From: Saccoglossus kowalevskii
Taxonomy: Eukaryota > Hemichordata > Enteropneusta > Harrimaniidae
Direction: 5' to 3'
Length of the DNA: 24,803 nt
Assembly: GCF_000003605.2 (NCBI RefSeq)
Contig: NW_003107593.1
Span: forward strand, 1 to 24,803
Below the pieces are notes generated by a model. The model saw only the letters and a list, made by a program, of their open reading frames with translations, ran no database searches and had not been told where the DNA came from. Made by a program: the position numbers and the translations under genes. This document shows positions 8,934 to 20,600 of the stretch, in pieces. How positions within the stretch are numbered: position 1 is the stretch's first letter; every line of letters begins with the position of its first letter.

Positions 8934-10125
8934 ATTTGTACATTATTCTATTGTACACATTATCTGGCTGGTGAACAGTGTATTGTAATGCAATATTGTT
9001 ATCTTACTCAGTTACCATCGTAATACAATAGTCCGTATAAGGTTGACTACCAATAAATCAAGTCTATTTTACTGCGAATTGTTTTCTATATTATTTCTAT
9101 TATGCTGTGGCCTTATGTCAGCATGGTATAGCAAAATAAACCATTAAGCAAAAATTGCAATATTTAAAATTGTTATTTCGACTTGTGTATTAAGCTTGTG
9201 AATGAAAATCGTATTTAAGTATGGAAACGACTTTTATATAACTCGTGTTTCTTACGGTCTTATTGTTTTCAGGATATGGTTTAATCGAAATCAACGGATA
9301 AAAAATAACTTTTTTGCGGACATATTCTGCAAACATATCAATCATGTGACTACGTTGTAATAATGAATTGTATTTTAGCAGAACATTAAAATTATCCCAA
9401 GTATAATTATACATGAGTTTGTGTTTTTTGTGTGTGAGTAATTACTGCTACTATCTTACTCAATTATTTATTGGGGTCGTTCGTAACATCGGTTATATAT
9501 TGTCTATATATAATATATACAGAGCTGGCAATTGGCGGTGACAATAATCACGTTATACAGTTTAACCAAGTAAATTGACTGATAAGAATCATTAATATGC
9601 GGGTTATGCCATTGTGTAAATAGGTAGCAAAGGTTGTCAAGAAGAACAATGAATTATACAGGAAGGGGTAGAAAAGACCACTGAAATAAAAAAAAACACT
9701 ATTTACATGTTTTATTAATATGTTTAAACTCACTGTAGTTGAGATTGGTAAATATGTCCAACAATCACCCGTCAGGAATTTGCTCATTTATTTCTGCTTC
9801 TCATCAAAAACGGATAACTATCTGTTTGTGGCACTTTTGCGTCGGCCTACTTGAACTTACGGTATCAGGGACCAGTACGCATTGTTTACACTGCGAAAAA
9901 GCTAAAGATGGTGTGTGTTATATAATAATAGTTTTACATGGCTTAGTAAATATTACAGTGAAATCAAACTGAACTGTGTACGAAAACGAATATTGTTATT
10001 ATTTGCTACACATTGCGGAACAAATTTGTCATATTGACACATTGTTCTCAGGCACGTGGGATAACTGTTTATGTCTCCACAACGCAGAAAAAATGGTTGT
10101 AATTATATTTAGTATACGATTACAG
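8934..10125. other. Intergenic, nothing recognised
   Basis: Spare poly(A) signals at 9052 and 9135 belong to gene 1. Short open frames on both strands (for example minus 9548-9787 and plus 9739-9972) lack domains, splice context and coding character. Confidence 0.5.
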
Positions 10126-10195
10126 TTCGAAGGTCCGATCAATCAACACTAATGGTCAGCTTATTAAGTTCTTCCACGCACTCGGAACAGTGTGA
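10126..10195 (+). pseudogene. Decayed CTLD exon fragment (relic paralogue)
   Basis: Follows a splice-acceptor-like GATTACAG. The stretch AATGGTCAGCTTATTAAGTT, then CTTCCACGCACTCGGAACAG, aligns with the start of CTLD exon 3 in gene 1 (AATGTCTG, TTTTAAGTTCTTCCATGCAT, CTCGGGAGGAGTGG) and gene 2. Small indels break the frame and no downstream exon follows. It lies between the two intact paralogues, so it is probably the remains of a third copy. Confidence 0.55.
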
Positions 10196-10772
10196 CACAA
10201 TCACATTTTAAATCGTTTCAAAACCTATAAACACTGTATTCACGAACAAATAACCCACTAGTGGTACATGCTACAGTGAGCTACCTCACAATAAGTGACA
10301 GTTATTAAAAATGTTTTGAGAAGAGATGTGACTCTCTCACTCGACAGCTACGCAATAATGCTTACGAGATTATGGGGAGTCTACTTCGTATATGTTTAAT
10401 CTGTTACGTTCGAACTTTTGAATCTATCTTCACTGGGTCGTCGCAACCCAACACACAATGCATATAAATCTACCACAATGAAGATATAATACAATTCACA
10501 AATCAATATTATCTTTTAAATCAATGTAGCAGTGTCATGTATTATATAATGTTAGAATGGATATATATACATTTCCAGTATCAGTGACGCCGACACACTC
10601 TTGCAAACGATTGCATAAGATATGTAAATTTAATATACAAGAAACATATACAAATTCCATAATTTCCTGATTGACATCTCTAGCTTCGACTAGTTCGTAC
10701 ACTTTTAGATGAGCACACAAGTCTGGAGACGACGCAACCTCCTCCGCCGTCTGCTCCACGCAAAACAGCCAG
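10196..10772. other. Intergenic, nothing recognised
   Basis: No exon, RNA gene or clear element. A minus-strand open frame near 10535-10789 runs into the tandem repeat and looks incidental. Confidence 0.45.
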
Positions 10773-11420
10773 TAGATTGGTTGAAACATTCATGAGACAC
10801 ACATGCTCCAAATTGTGCCCATTTTTGCTGAAAATCCAAGATGGCGGCAAAACAATGTGACAGATCTTTTCCTTTTCATAATAAGCTTCAGCCATACATG
10901 CTATATACAAAATATCAAGTCTATCAGTTAGTATTTTATTTTTCCCTGGAGAAGCTTTGGTCTGACATATTTTATATGCTAAATATCAAGTTTACGGGGT
11001 AAATATTCATGAGAAAGAAATACACCAAATTACGGTCTGCCAAACCAGGTGACCGACCAAAACTATTTTATTTTATTTTCAGAAGCTTTAGCCATAAACA
11101 TTTTATACAAAATATCTAGTTGATTGGTTGAAGCACTAATGGGAAATAAATGCCCAAAATTGTGGTCATTTTGCGAGAAAACCAAAATAGCGACCAAACC
11201 AACCAATCGAAATTGTTTCATTTTTCCCTTGAGAAGCTGCGGCCATACATACAAAATATTAAGTTGATCATTTGAAGCATTCATGAAAAACAAATGCCCA
11301 AACGTTTGGTAATTGTTACTGGAAAAGTATAGATGGTGTCGAAATAATCACATGACTAATTTAAACTCGTTTTCCCCTTCCTGAAGATTTTCAGTTGAGA
11401 GATGCAACATGACATATTTC
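10773..11420. repeat. Degenerate ~145-bp tandem repeat
   Basis: Units start near 10773, 10990, 11119 and 11263, with a truncated unit at about 10920-10989. Shared elements in order: TTGATTGGTTGAAGCATTCA, TGAGAAA.AAATGCCCAAA, TTGTGGTCATTTT, GAAAATCCAAGATGGC, TTTTTCCCTTGAGAAGCTT, CAGCCATACAT, ATACAAAATATCAAG. The minus strand stays open across parts of the array because units 3 and 4 are 144 bp apart (a multiple of three). The units are quite divergent, so this is an old array; family not identified. Confidence 0.7.
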
Positions 11421-13586
11421 AAAGAAATGGCATAACTAAGACAACAGTAAAAAAAAACTACTTGTTTGGGAGAATCAAATATGTCGAACAAAAATGTTCA
11501 TACGTCAATAGCCGAAAGTGAAGTGAGCTCTTTAGGAAGAATTGAAGTCTTGGTTTGGAAGAAATCTTTATACCCTAAAAGTTTGAAAACGCTGCACTTT
11601 TGGCCAATGGGTGGCGCCATTTTGTTTGTTTGTGTCACAAATTATGGAAGCGAGAATGCTTAATCATTAAAAAGCATCTTCAGAACACGTCCGTAGCCTA
11701 GATTTTGCTTAGAGGGATATTTTTACTTTTGCTGTCTGAAATGGCATTTCCTGCGTTTTTTTAGAAGATTTCAAAGGAAAAATCAGAGACACTCACATAA
11801 CTGCTTCAGACAATATTTTATTAGATGAAAACGAAAGGTTGAGTATATCCGTTATGAAATGGCCTCCAGATTTTAATTACTCCGCCTTTAGAAAAATATT
11901 GTGCATTAAAAAACGGACCTTCGAGCGCGCTTCTGAACTCCCCAAAGCCCCCTAACTACGGGCATGCAGAATGTTGTTCAATGATAAGGCAATCGGTTTT
12001 TGTCAACGGACTGAAAATACTTCAACTTTGAATAGTGTTTTGAGTCATAAACTGTAACAATATATGCAATACACATTTATTTCCAACTTTTTCCTCGTCA
12101 GGCTTAATAGTATTTCTGATTTGGCACGTAACTACTGGCTAACTACCAAAACACTTGTTCGCCGTCATCGTCAGTTTGATATTGCACCATGTATGCTGAT
12201 ATTAATTAGCATAAATATGATAACGAATAAATAGGCTATAAATAAGCATATTAGAAAGATAATTTATCAAAGTGTTTAGAATGAAAACCACAAATGAACG
12301 CTAGAGGTGCTATTCTGTAGCTTTTGTTTGATACAACGTAAATGTTCAGCGACCATACGTCAGGCACATGTTTCCCAAGTACGTCTATTACAAATATGTT
12401 AGAGGTGAATCGGTTGCAGCGTCGGCATTTTTAGGTGATGACCTCATCTTAACGGGAACACATAAAGTTAGGCAGCCCCATTTCAAGAATGTAATGTTAC
12501 AAGTCGCCCTGCGAAAGCAGTTCATATTTCCGATACCTCTTATAGAAAAAAATTATGAAGCACTGACATATCTATCTATTAATTTAAAAAGAATGGAATT
12601 TTTTATAAGTACTAACAATAGAAATATACATGCGAAAAGGTACAATTACACACGAATATATGTGTGTGACGTAAGAATCACCAACATTTGTTGCATATAT
12701 ATATATATATATACAGAATGAATAAAGGTCACATGTTGTCTTTCCATATTACCTGCAATTTTTGTCATATTTTTTTTTTAAATCCACGATTCACTGAGAC
12801 GAATTGAAATGACACGAACAATAGAATTGTACAAAGTAACGTTAAACTGTAAGTATGAACGTGCATTCTGAAGCAGAAGCTCTGGGAATTGTTTTGAAAA
12901 TTGTGACGTTACATCACCTATTTTTTTATATGATCGACATGATTTCTTCATTGGTCGATTAAAGTCTGGTATTACTCATCTCACTACCATAATTAATTCA
13001 ATCGTGCTTAGAGTTAATTGATAGTTGAGTATCTCAGCATTCTTACATTAGTTCGCCACATTGAAGGCGCTGGTCGCTTGTTTGTCTTTTATCTGTATTG
13101 TGTGAACAGTGTCATTCCATGTTAAATTTTACAACCTGCTAATTTCCATAGAACCAACCTTGTAAAATAAATTAGGGTTTTCAAAGGTAATTAGTATATA
13201 ATACGGTGACCCCTGTGGTACTATAATCCACACAGCTTCGCTTCAGATGAATGTATCAAGGGTCACTCAGAAGGCAATATAGATATTCAGTTAGCCATGC
13301 TCTTTCAAGGACAGTTATCTATATCATTTGAATTCGGAGCTCGTTGTCTTTTTCGGTTAGGGGAGACAATCGAAGAAATGTGTGATCTGTATTTTTTACA
13401 TAATGCTTCGGAACTATTTACAAATAATTTCACGAAGCGTTTGTGGCATAGAGCAGAATTATTCTGACAGTATATGTCACTGAGCAAGAATAAGCATAAA
13501 CAAATTTTAACAAAATTTTCAATTCAGCAGCTCGAGAAAGGATAATAATAGAACGTTTAACCATTCAGAAACGACGAACCACAAAT
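11421..13586. other. Intergenic, mostly nothing recognised
   Basis: The 11.45-12.05 kb part has a transposon-like feel (a GC-rich patch CGAGCGCGCTTCTGAACTCC near 11924 and many A/T runs), but I find no terminal repeats or coding domain. The plus-strand open frame 12368-12721 (117 codons) matches no family that I know and runs into an AT repeat. Confidence 0.4.
12695..12713. repeat. (AT)n microsatellite
   Basis: Uninterrupted AT dinucleotide run of 19 bp. Confidence 0.9.
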
Positions 13587-13697
13587 AATTAACTCACCCA
13601 TACGCTTGCATGTCATGGCAGATGGCTGCATTTTATCAATAGTTATAATGTCGAGTACGTCAGCATATTCGTACCATTTCATTCATTCACACACACA
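13587..13697 (+). promoter_or_regulatory. Upstream block of gene 2 shared with gene 1
   Basis: Counterpart of 915-1022. Core GCATGTCATGGCAGATGGCT at 13608-13627, followed by GTCAGCATATTCG. It sits about 115-220 bp upstream of the TATA-like element. A short CA run overlaps its end. Confidence 0.5.
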
Positions 13698-13811
13698 CAA
13701 GATGGAGTTGAAAATTGAAACTTATATGTACCGAGTGCTGGGGGTTCATCGCATAACACGTCGTTAATAATTTGTTGACGACCTATGAATTTAACAGGCT
13801 AGATGACCGGT

Positions 13812-13848
13812 AATAAAAGAAGAGCATTACAGACAACGAGTGTCAGTC
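13812..13848 (+). promoter_or_regulatory. TATA-like box and initiator, gene 2
   Basis: AATAAAAG at 13812-13819 lies 33-26 bp upstream of the A in TCAGTC (13843-13848), the invertebrate initiator consensus, so the start is predicted at 13845. A 23-nt non-coding exon would run 13845-13867 to a perfect GTAAGT donor (13868). It would join the acceptor GGGTTCACAG ending at 14590, leaving 14 nt (CTGTCATTACCACC) before the ATG. Confidence 0.55.
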
Positions 13849-14604
13849 ACACTTCAGAGCGAAACAAGTAAGTAAAACAAATTTAGTTAACGATCTCTTT
13901 AGAAATTCACCATGCAGCCATATTTCAGTAAATACACATTTTAAAATTATATATCATCTACACATGTTAATTTGAGCTTTGATTATATTAATCACATTAT
14001 TGGTTAAAAAGGATTCCGATGATTCATCTTGAAATCAATTTAGAAAAAGCTGCAGTAATTCGACACCAGTTGATTTGATTTCTATTTTAAATCATGATTG
14101 TGCCTTTTACACCTTTTCGGCTCCTTGGATGTGTAATTATTTTAGTTGCCAGTGTCATTTATTAATCGGAGCTTCCCAGATAGCTACGAAATACAGAGCG
14201 TTTCCCTGTGCATATTATATGTACGGGACATTCCGGCCGTACACTCCTATCTAGTAGATGTGGACGCCTGCTGAACGAACAAGGCCAAAAGCTGTTTCCT
14301 TGTGAGGCATTGCGTGTTGTTCAGTAGGGCGAATTCACACCCAAGGTTGTACATATCAATGTGTATATTTCATTTCTGCGCTGATACATTCTTCGTGCCA
14401 TGTACATCCGTTTCAAAATTAAACAATTGGCCAATTACTAGACACGTAGTTATATTGATGTAACTATTACATATCACTGGGTGTCACACTATTACTTAGT
14501 TTTGATTGTATTAGCGCCATAATTTGTCTGATTTTCGATATTCGCATGAGTTGTTGTACATATTTTATTTGTCTCCGTAAGGGTTCACAGCTGTCATTAC
14601 CACC

Positions 14605-14676
14605 ATGAACGTCATCTTTGTAATTCTGATCTTTGCCATGGGGCACACATCTGTTAATGGGGACGATCTGGTTGAG
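14605..14676 (+). CDS. Gene 2 exon 1: signal peptide
   Basis: Encodes MNVIFVILIFAMGHTSVNG then DDLVE, phase 0. The ATG has a good context (CACCATGA) and the exon parallels gene 1 exon 1. Confidence 0.87.
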
Positions 14677-17600
14677 GTGAGTAAGATGGTCTTTAATTGA
14701 AACTGAATGCAATCTATGAGCATTACATATTGATATCAATGACCTGTTTATATATACATCGGAAAACAATGTTAGATTAAACTGCACGTGTTTCAAATCA
14801 ACCAGAGCAATGTGTGTAGAGAATTCTAATGCAACCCCGGAAGTGATCATCCTGAACACATATTACGCTATGTGTTCTATCTTCTATATTTCCAGGCAAA
14901 CGAAGCGGGAGACGGTGAGTTTATTCTGATTCATTCACCAATACATGTACACATCGTGAATTACTCGTATACGTCATAGGATATGACCAACTACGAAGAT
15001 TTTTTATTATAACTTCGTAACAAATGTAAATTTGAAAAAACTGTTTGTAGTTGGTAGTATTGAATATAGTGATTGGAAATCGTTCTACAGATGTGTTGCG
15101 CATTCGTAAGGCAGTAAATACGTTTTGGTTATTACTGTTTTCACCTACAGAAGCATGTGATGCAACAACCAATGATTGTTTTAAATTCTTCCATTCAACA
15201 CGTGAGGAATGGAGTGTAGCTAGAGATATATGTGCCGAGGACGGAGGGCAACTACTCAACATTGATTCAGCATCCCTACACAAGAAGATCAGACAATACA
15301 TCAACTCACATCCAAATATAGAGAATCCCGGTGGCAATGGTTACTGGACTGGTACGAATGACATAGAGGAGGAGGGCGTATTTCAGCTGATCGACGGTAC
15401 TCCTTTAACCTATGCCGATGGGTGGCATTCTGAGAAACGTGGAAGGAGGATAATAACACAACCAAGCAATACGGTTAAACAGGATATCAATGGACAGGAT
15501 TGTGTCCAGCTATGGTAAGCTTTCATCACGTACAATTCGCGCTGTATAATTGATAACATCGTAGCAATGTAATAATAGATGGAATGATATACATTCTCAT
15601 TTCGGTGTCATAGTACTTCCGGAGTAGAATCATTCATTACACATTTTGCATTTATAACATGCTTATTTCAAACACAGTATAGACAGGTGTTACTTCAGAC
15701 CCCATATCATAAAACATAGTATATAATGTTGAACGTCACCGATATATGTTTATGTTTGTTGCGGCAGCTACTTCCGTAACTTTGATCAGCATCTGAGGTC
15801 ATCTTTACGTTATCTATCATTGTACGCGCACAGTCGCGCGCGTTTCCTTTTTGTCGATTTTGTCCAGATTCCCAGAGAATTACAATTTGATTTGTTTTAT
15901 AAACTTGTGATTCGTTGGACAATAATTTCACAAATTATCAAGAGGACGATATATTCCGTTTGTTATCGTATTCCGTAAGCTTAAAAAAAATCTTGAATAT
16001 CCTGTAATAAAAAAAATGTTCGTTAATTTCTACAATCATTACCATACGGCACTCTTAATAATACAAACGTTATTACTGCGATAAATATATTCTTTTTCAA
16101 TTTGCGTGCAATCACAATTGTATTTGATGTTATATTTATCATCCAGGAACCGTCCGGCCAAAAACTCAGTATGGAATTTCGACGATGACTATTGTTGGAA
16201 GCTTAAATCCTTCATTTGTGAATATACTGGTAAGTTTATGCTCTGAAAAAAATATTGATGCAACATAATATTGTTTCCGTTATTCAACATTTTCTCACGT
16301 TGTTGTATATGTGATTTGAAAGTCATTTGTTGTGAATATAATCGATAGTTAAACTAATAATATCGATATTGGCCTATGATTTCTAGTTTCAATTTCAGTT
16401 ATCGTAAATGAAACATTATGTATCTTTATTCTTTCACACGTAACAAGCCGTATCACCGACAACGGAACAACGTAAGTATTATAACATATCGACTAATTAA
16501 ACAGTGTGTGTGATGCAGTTACATGCAGTTGCATGTGTTACCTATGACAAATATTCCATGTGCGCAGGTTCAGTGAACTTGTATATATGTTTTGAGATTT
16601 TTCTATCGATTTATATATATTTCGATTCATTGATTGACTTAGAAGACAATTTAGCTGGGGTTATTTCAAGGACAACTTGAAAAAATGTGTATTTATCCTC
16701 AAAATAGAATATCTTTTTTTTTTCGAATGAAGTATATTTACGTGTTCATTTCACAAATTGTACCAGTAGTTATGACTACTTTTTAATTACGTCCTTCATA
16801 TGTATTTTGGTTAGAGGGAGTTGTTGCTGTGAACGTCCGTAATTTACATAATCATATTATTTAAATATTACATAATTCTTTTGTATGCTTTTTCATTGTT
16901 TTTCAGTTATTACGTCTGCGGCGCCACAGGAAGCTGTCCTACCTGAAAGTGTACCAGGTACATTTCTCTTTTTGTCTTTCCTGGACACACTAATTGATTT
17001 CAATGTTTTCACAATATTTGGCAGCAGAGTATTACCATGAGATATTTTAATGAACCCTTTAAATTTCTGGATTTAGACAGGCAAAGGATATACCGGGCTT
17101 TCTACATAGATCTGAATTGGCAGGACGCAAAAGATGCGTGCGTGGAGGACGGTGGGGAGTTGGCATCGCTACCAGACATTAGTGCTCATCAGAAAGTGAT
17201 GGAGGAAATTGTCAGTGCTGGAGATCACACGGAGGAACGTATGTAATTGGATAATTTCCCAATTGGATCTCATTTTATACTGAAACTGCTTTTCAGATTT
17301 GCTAATTTTCTGAAGTAACGAGGTCTGAACTCACTAACACCCTGATATGTACCGCACGTCATACGTGTTTGCAAACTTCATTCTAGAAATGAATTACACA
17401 TCCACAATGCATATGACTGCTATGATGTTATTGATATTAATAGCATATGTTATAAGGAATTGTAATTCGTACTAATGTTCATCTGTGACACATGCATTGC
17501 AGATGCATTCTGGGTTGGAGTGCGACGACTCGCTGAAGAGAACGGATACAGGAGTCTGAATGTTACTGAGCAAACATATACAAATTGGGCTGCCCATAAT

Positions 17601-20600
17601 CCTGTTGACAGCAGTGACCGTCTCTGTGTAGCGGTCTAGTATGTATTGCATTTTTTTTCAAACTAAATAACGCAGTGTATTATTGGTTCGATAATTATAC
17701 AAAGGCACTTAATCTTATATGTATATATAAGTATATATTTTGTGCTGTTTTTTTTTTATCCGACAGCACATCCCGACTGTCACTTTTTGGAAGGTGGTTC
17801 AATAACAGATGTACTTTGGAAGGACCTTATGTTTGCGAATACGGTGATTCCATATTTTTTGTCGCAGTATAACATTGTGAAATTTAATTCAATTTTGTGA
17901 TTGTATCATATTCCATAGATGCATATTGTCAATTGAATGAATTGAAGTTCAACAAAGCAAATTTTGGGCGTGTCAATTTTTATTATCCATAAACACATTT
18001 CTGTTTTGTTTTGTTTTGTTTTTTAATTCAGAGGGTATACCAACAGTGATTCCACCTGTAACGACTGAGCCAGGTAAATTATTATTTTCTTCACTACGCA
18101 GACCATTTTTTTGCCGGGAGTGGTTTATCTCTCCGTCAGCTGGAAGGACCGATTGTTGTGATTGTTCAGAAGGGTTTACTTTTTTGACGACCGGATAATT
18201 CTCTATTTTGAATAATACCTGGATATGTACAGTTATGAACATGTTATGAAATGTTGTAAATTCTTAAGATGGATAGCCTTTGACATACGGACTAGTCAGA
18301 TATATTAGGAGAGGTCGGCATTTGTTAGTCATTGAGATTTCACCATTCAGATAAGTGAAAATAGTTTCGAAACACATTTGATGACGAGTTGCTCCTATTT
18401 AAAGGGCGGTGGTCGTTACATCGCGTTCTGTTTGATATACGACTACGACTCATAGCGAAGGACACAGCGCTACACAAATACAATGTTTATTTGCTTTAAA
18501 TTCGAAGATGCTCTGCGCGACGACCGCCGCTCTTTAATAATAACTATATAATTGGTAAGTGTTGCCCTGATTTTCAAATTAATTTCACACAGTATTATAA
18601 TATTAACTACCAATTATAGTATATTTTTTAAATTTATTCACAGAGGAAGAAGTGAAATCGACATACTGGGCACACTGGGGTAGCTACGATTGGGATACAA
18701 CAATATCTAAATGTGCGGAACACGGAGGATACAGTGTATCCATTCCAAATGCAGAGGCCCAGCGAGACCTAGAAATTAAAATTCTGACTGACACGGAACA
18801 TGTTCGAACTGGTAGGTATCTTCGACGACTCAACGATCGCTGCTCAGTGTTGTTGCAGTAAATGATTTGCATTATTCTAAGAATCATGGGTAAAAGAACG
18901 ATACCGTGGGAACGAGGTTATTAGAACCTGGTGTAACTCGTATCAACCGGGTCTACGAATAATATTTGATAATCGTATAACGTCAGAACATATAATTAGC
19001 ATTTGGTGAGGTTTGCGTTTACGCAAATAATATGATATTATTCAGTTTAAAAGTCAATGAAGCATTTGGTTTGACATCGGTGAGATTCTGCGTTGTGTTT
19101 TGACGACACCATCGTTGTTTTTTTGCGTTTAATTAAAGGTTTTCCGTTAATTGAGAGGATCGGAGTGCGGAATAATATTGTTACACTAAACCGAGATTGA
19201 ATATCGAAACGTTGCAACTGTTGCTTATGAAAATTCAATAGTAGACCTATACTAAATAAATTAGGCATACAGTTAATTCTGTATCTTTTTTTAAAATAAA
19301 TTGACTTATAATGTAATTGAAGGAAGTTGTACTATAGGAATAAAATGTCAGTATTATAAGCTATAGTAATCAATAAGTCAACTCATTCCTTCTATCACAT
19401 GATAGATGCGCGGGTAACTAATTTTCACAAACTATCCATACATTTACCACGTGGTCATCAACATTGTATATGTGCGCCTATTATTAAGACATCCAAGCAC
19501 ACTAGTGAGATTCGAAGTATAGCAAATCTGTTTTACGACTGCATGTCAGAAAATCATGACAATGAAACTGTTTGGTATTATGTTGTCATGAAAACATCCC
19601 GGGAAATAAATTCAGGAAAATCGAACCCGGATAAATACAAATATTTCAAAAACGAGGATTTATTTGATTTATGACTTAATTGTAATGGATCACCAAAAAC
19701 CACTGTAAAGTTTTGCGTACGTCTGAGTCAAGATTACGCACTGTACACATCTACAATAGGAGTAAACACATTTAATTCATTAACTAATTTCTATTGTTTC
19801 AAAGTTGGATATTTCACTGGAATTCATCGAATGCTGGATAGAACATGGGCAAATGCAGATGGGTCTCCGCTGACGTATACTAACTGGGACGATGGCTATC
19901 CTGATAGCGAAGACGATGACTGCGTTTGGATATTGTAAATAGCATATTTTATAAATTTTAAGTTTTGTATAATCGCTTCAGATTATCACGCGCAATGATT
20001 CGATATTGCCATATACTGGGTGAGATTGCCTCGTGGTTATGTATAGTAAATGTGGTATATATTATAGAATGACGTCACTCCGTCAAACATACAAATATAC
20101 TGGTCATAGAGATAGAAACACGAGGTACACATTCAGGATACTAGTATACTTCTCATTTCCAAGGTACACAGAAAATGCGATGATTCGATAGAATATACTC
20201 ATTGTAAAATGATAGAGCTCGGAATTACTTTTGAGTTGATATTTCGCTACCATAGTATTGCTGTTCCAGCATTGAAATAAACATCAACTTATTCTACAAC
20301 ACATTTTGTGGATACACTGTAAAACACTTTGAAATAGCTACTTGCCATTTTTGCGAGTTTGACTCAACACATAAATAAACAAAATCTTAATTTAGCTAAA
20401 ATGCCAACAATCTCATTGCGAGAATACACTTTATTCTAAATTAGCGACATCTTGAATTAGCGAAATTACAGGTTAGCTAAATTAGCAAAAATGACATGCT
20501 AGCTAAAAAGACGTATTTTACAGTGGGTAATTTATACATTTCGCAGCGTGGGTGGCATTGCAGCTGCTTGGCTTCCATCGTTTGGAAAATGGAGGAATCG

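Noticed and set aside
12368-12721. 117-codon open frame in the intergenic region
   Set aside because: No domain, runs into an AT microsatellite, no supporting splice or promoter context.
14921-15337. 138-codon minus-strand open frame opposite CTLD A
   Set aside because: Antisense of a clearly coding exon; no motif of its own.
17037-17246. Earlier start of the CTLD B exon, using AG at 17024 or 17027
   Set aside because: From the phase-1 upstream exon these acceptors lead to TAA within nine codons; the acceptor ending at 17076 restores the frame.
19399-19674. 91-codon open frame in a gene 2 intron
   Set aside because: No recognisable domain and no fit to the phases of neighbouring exons; likely chance.
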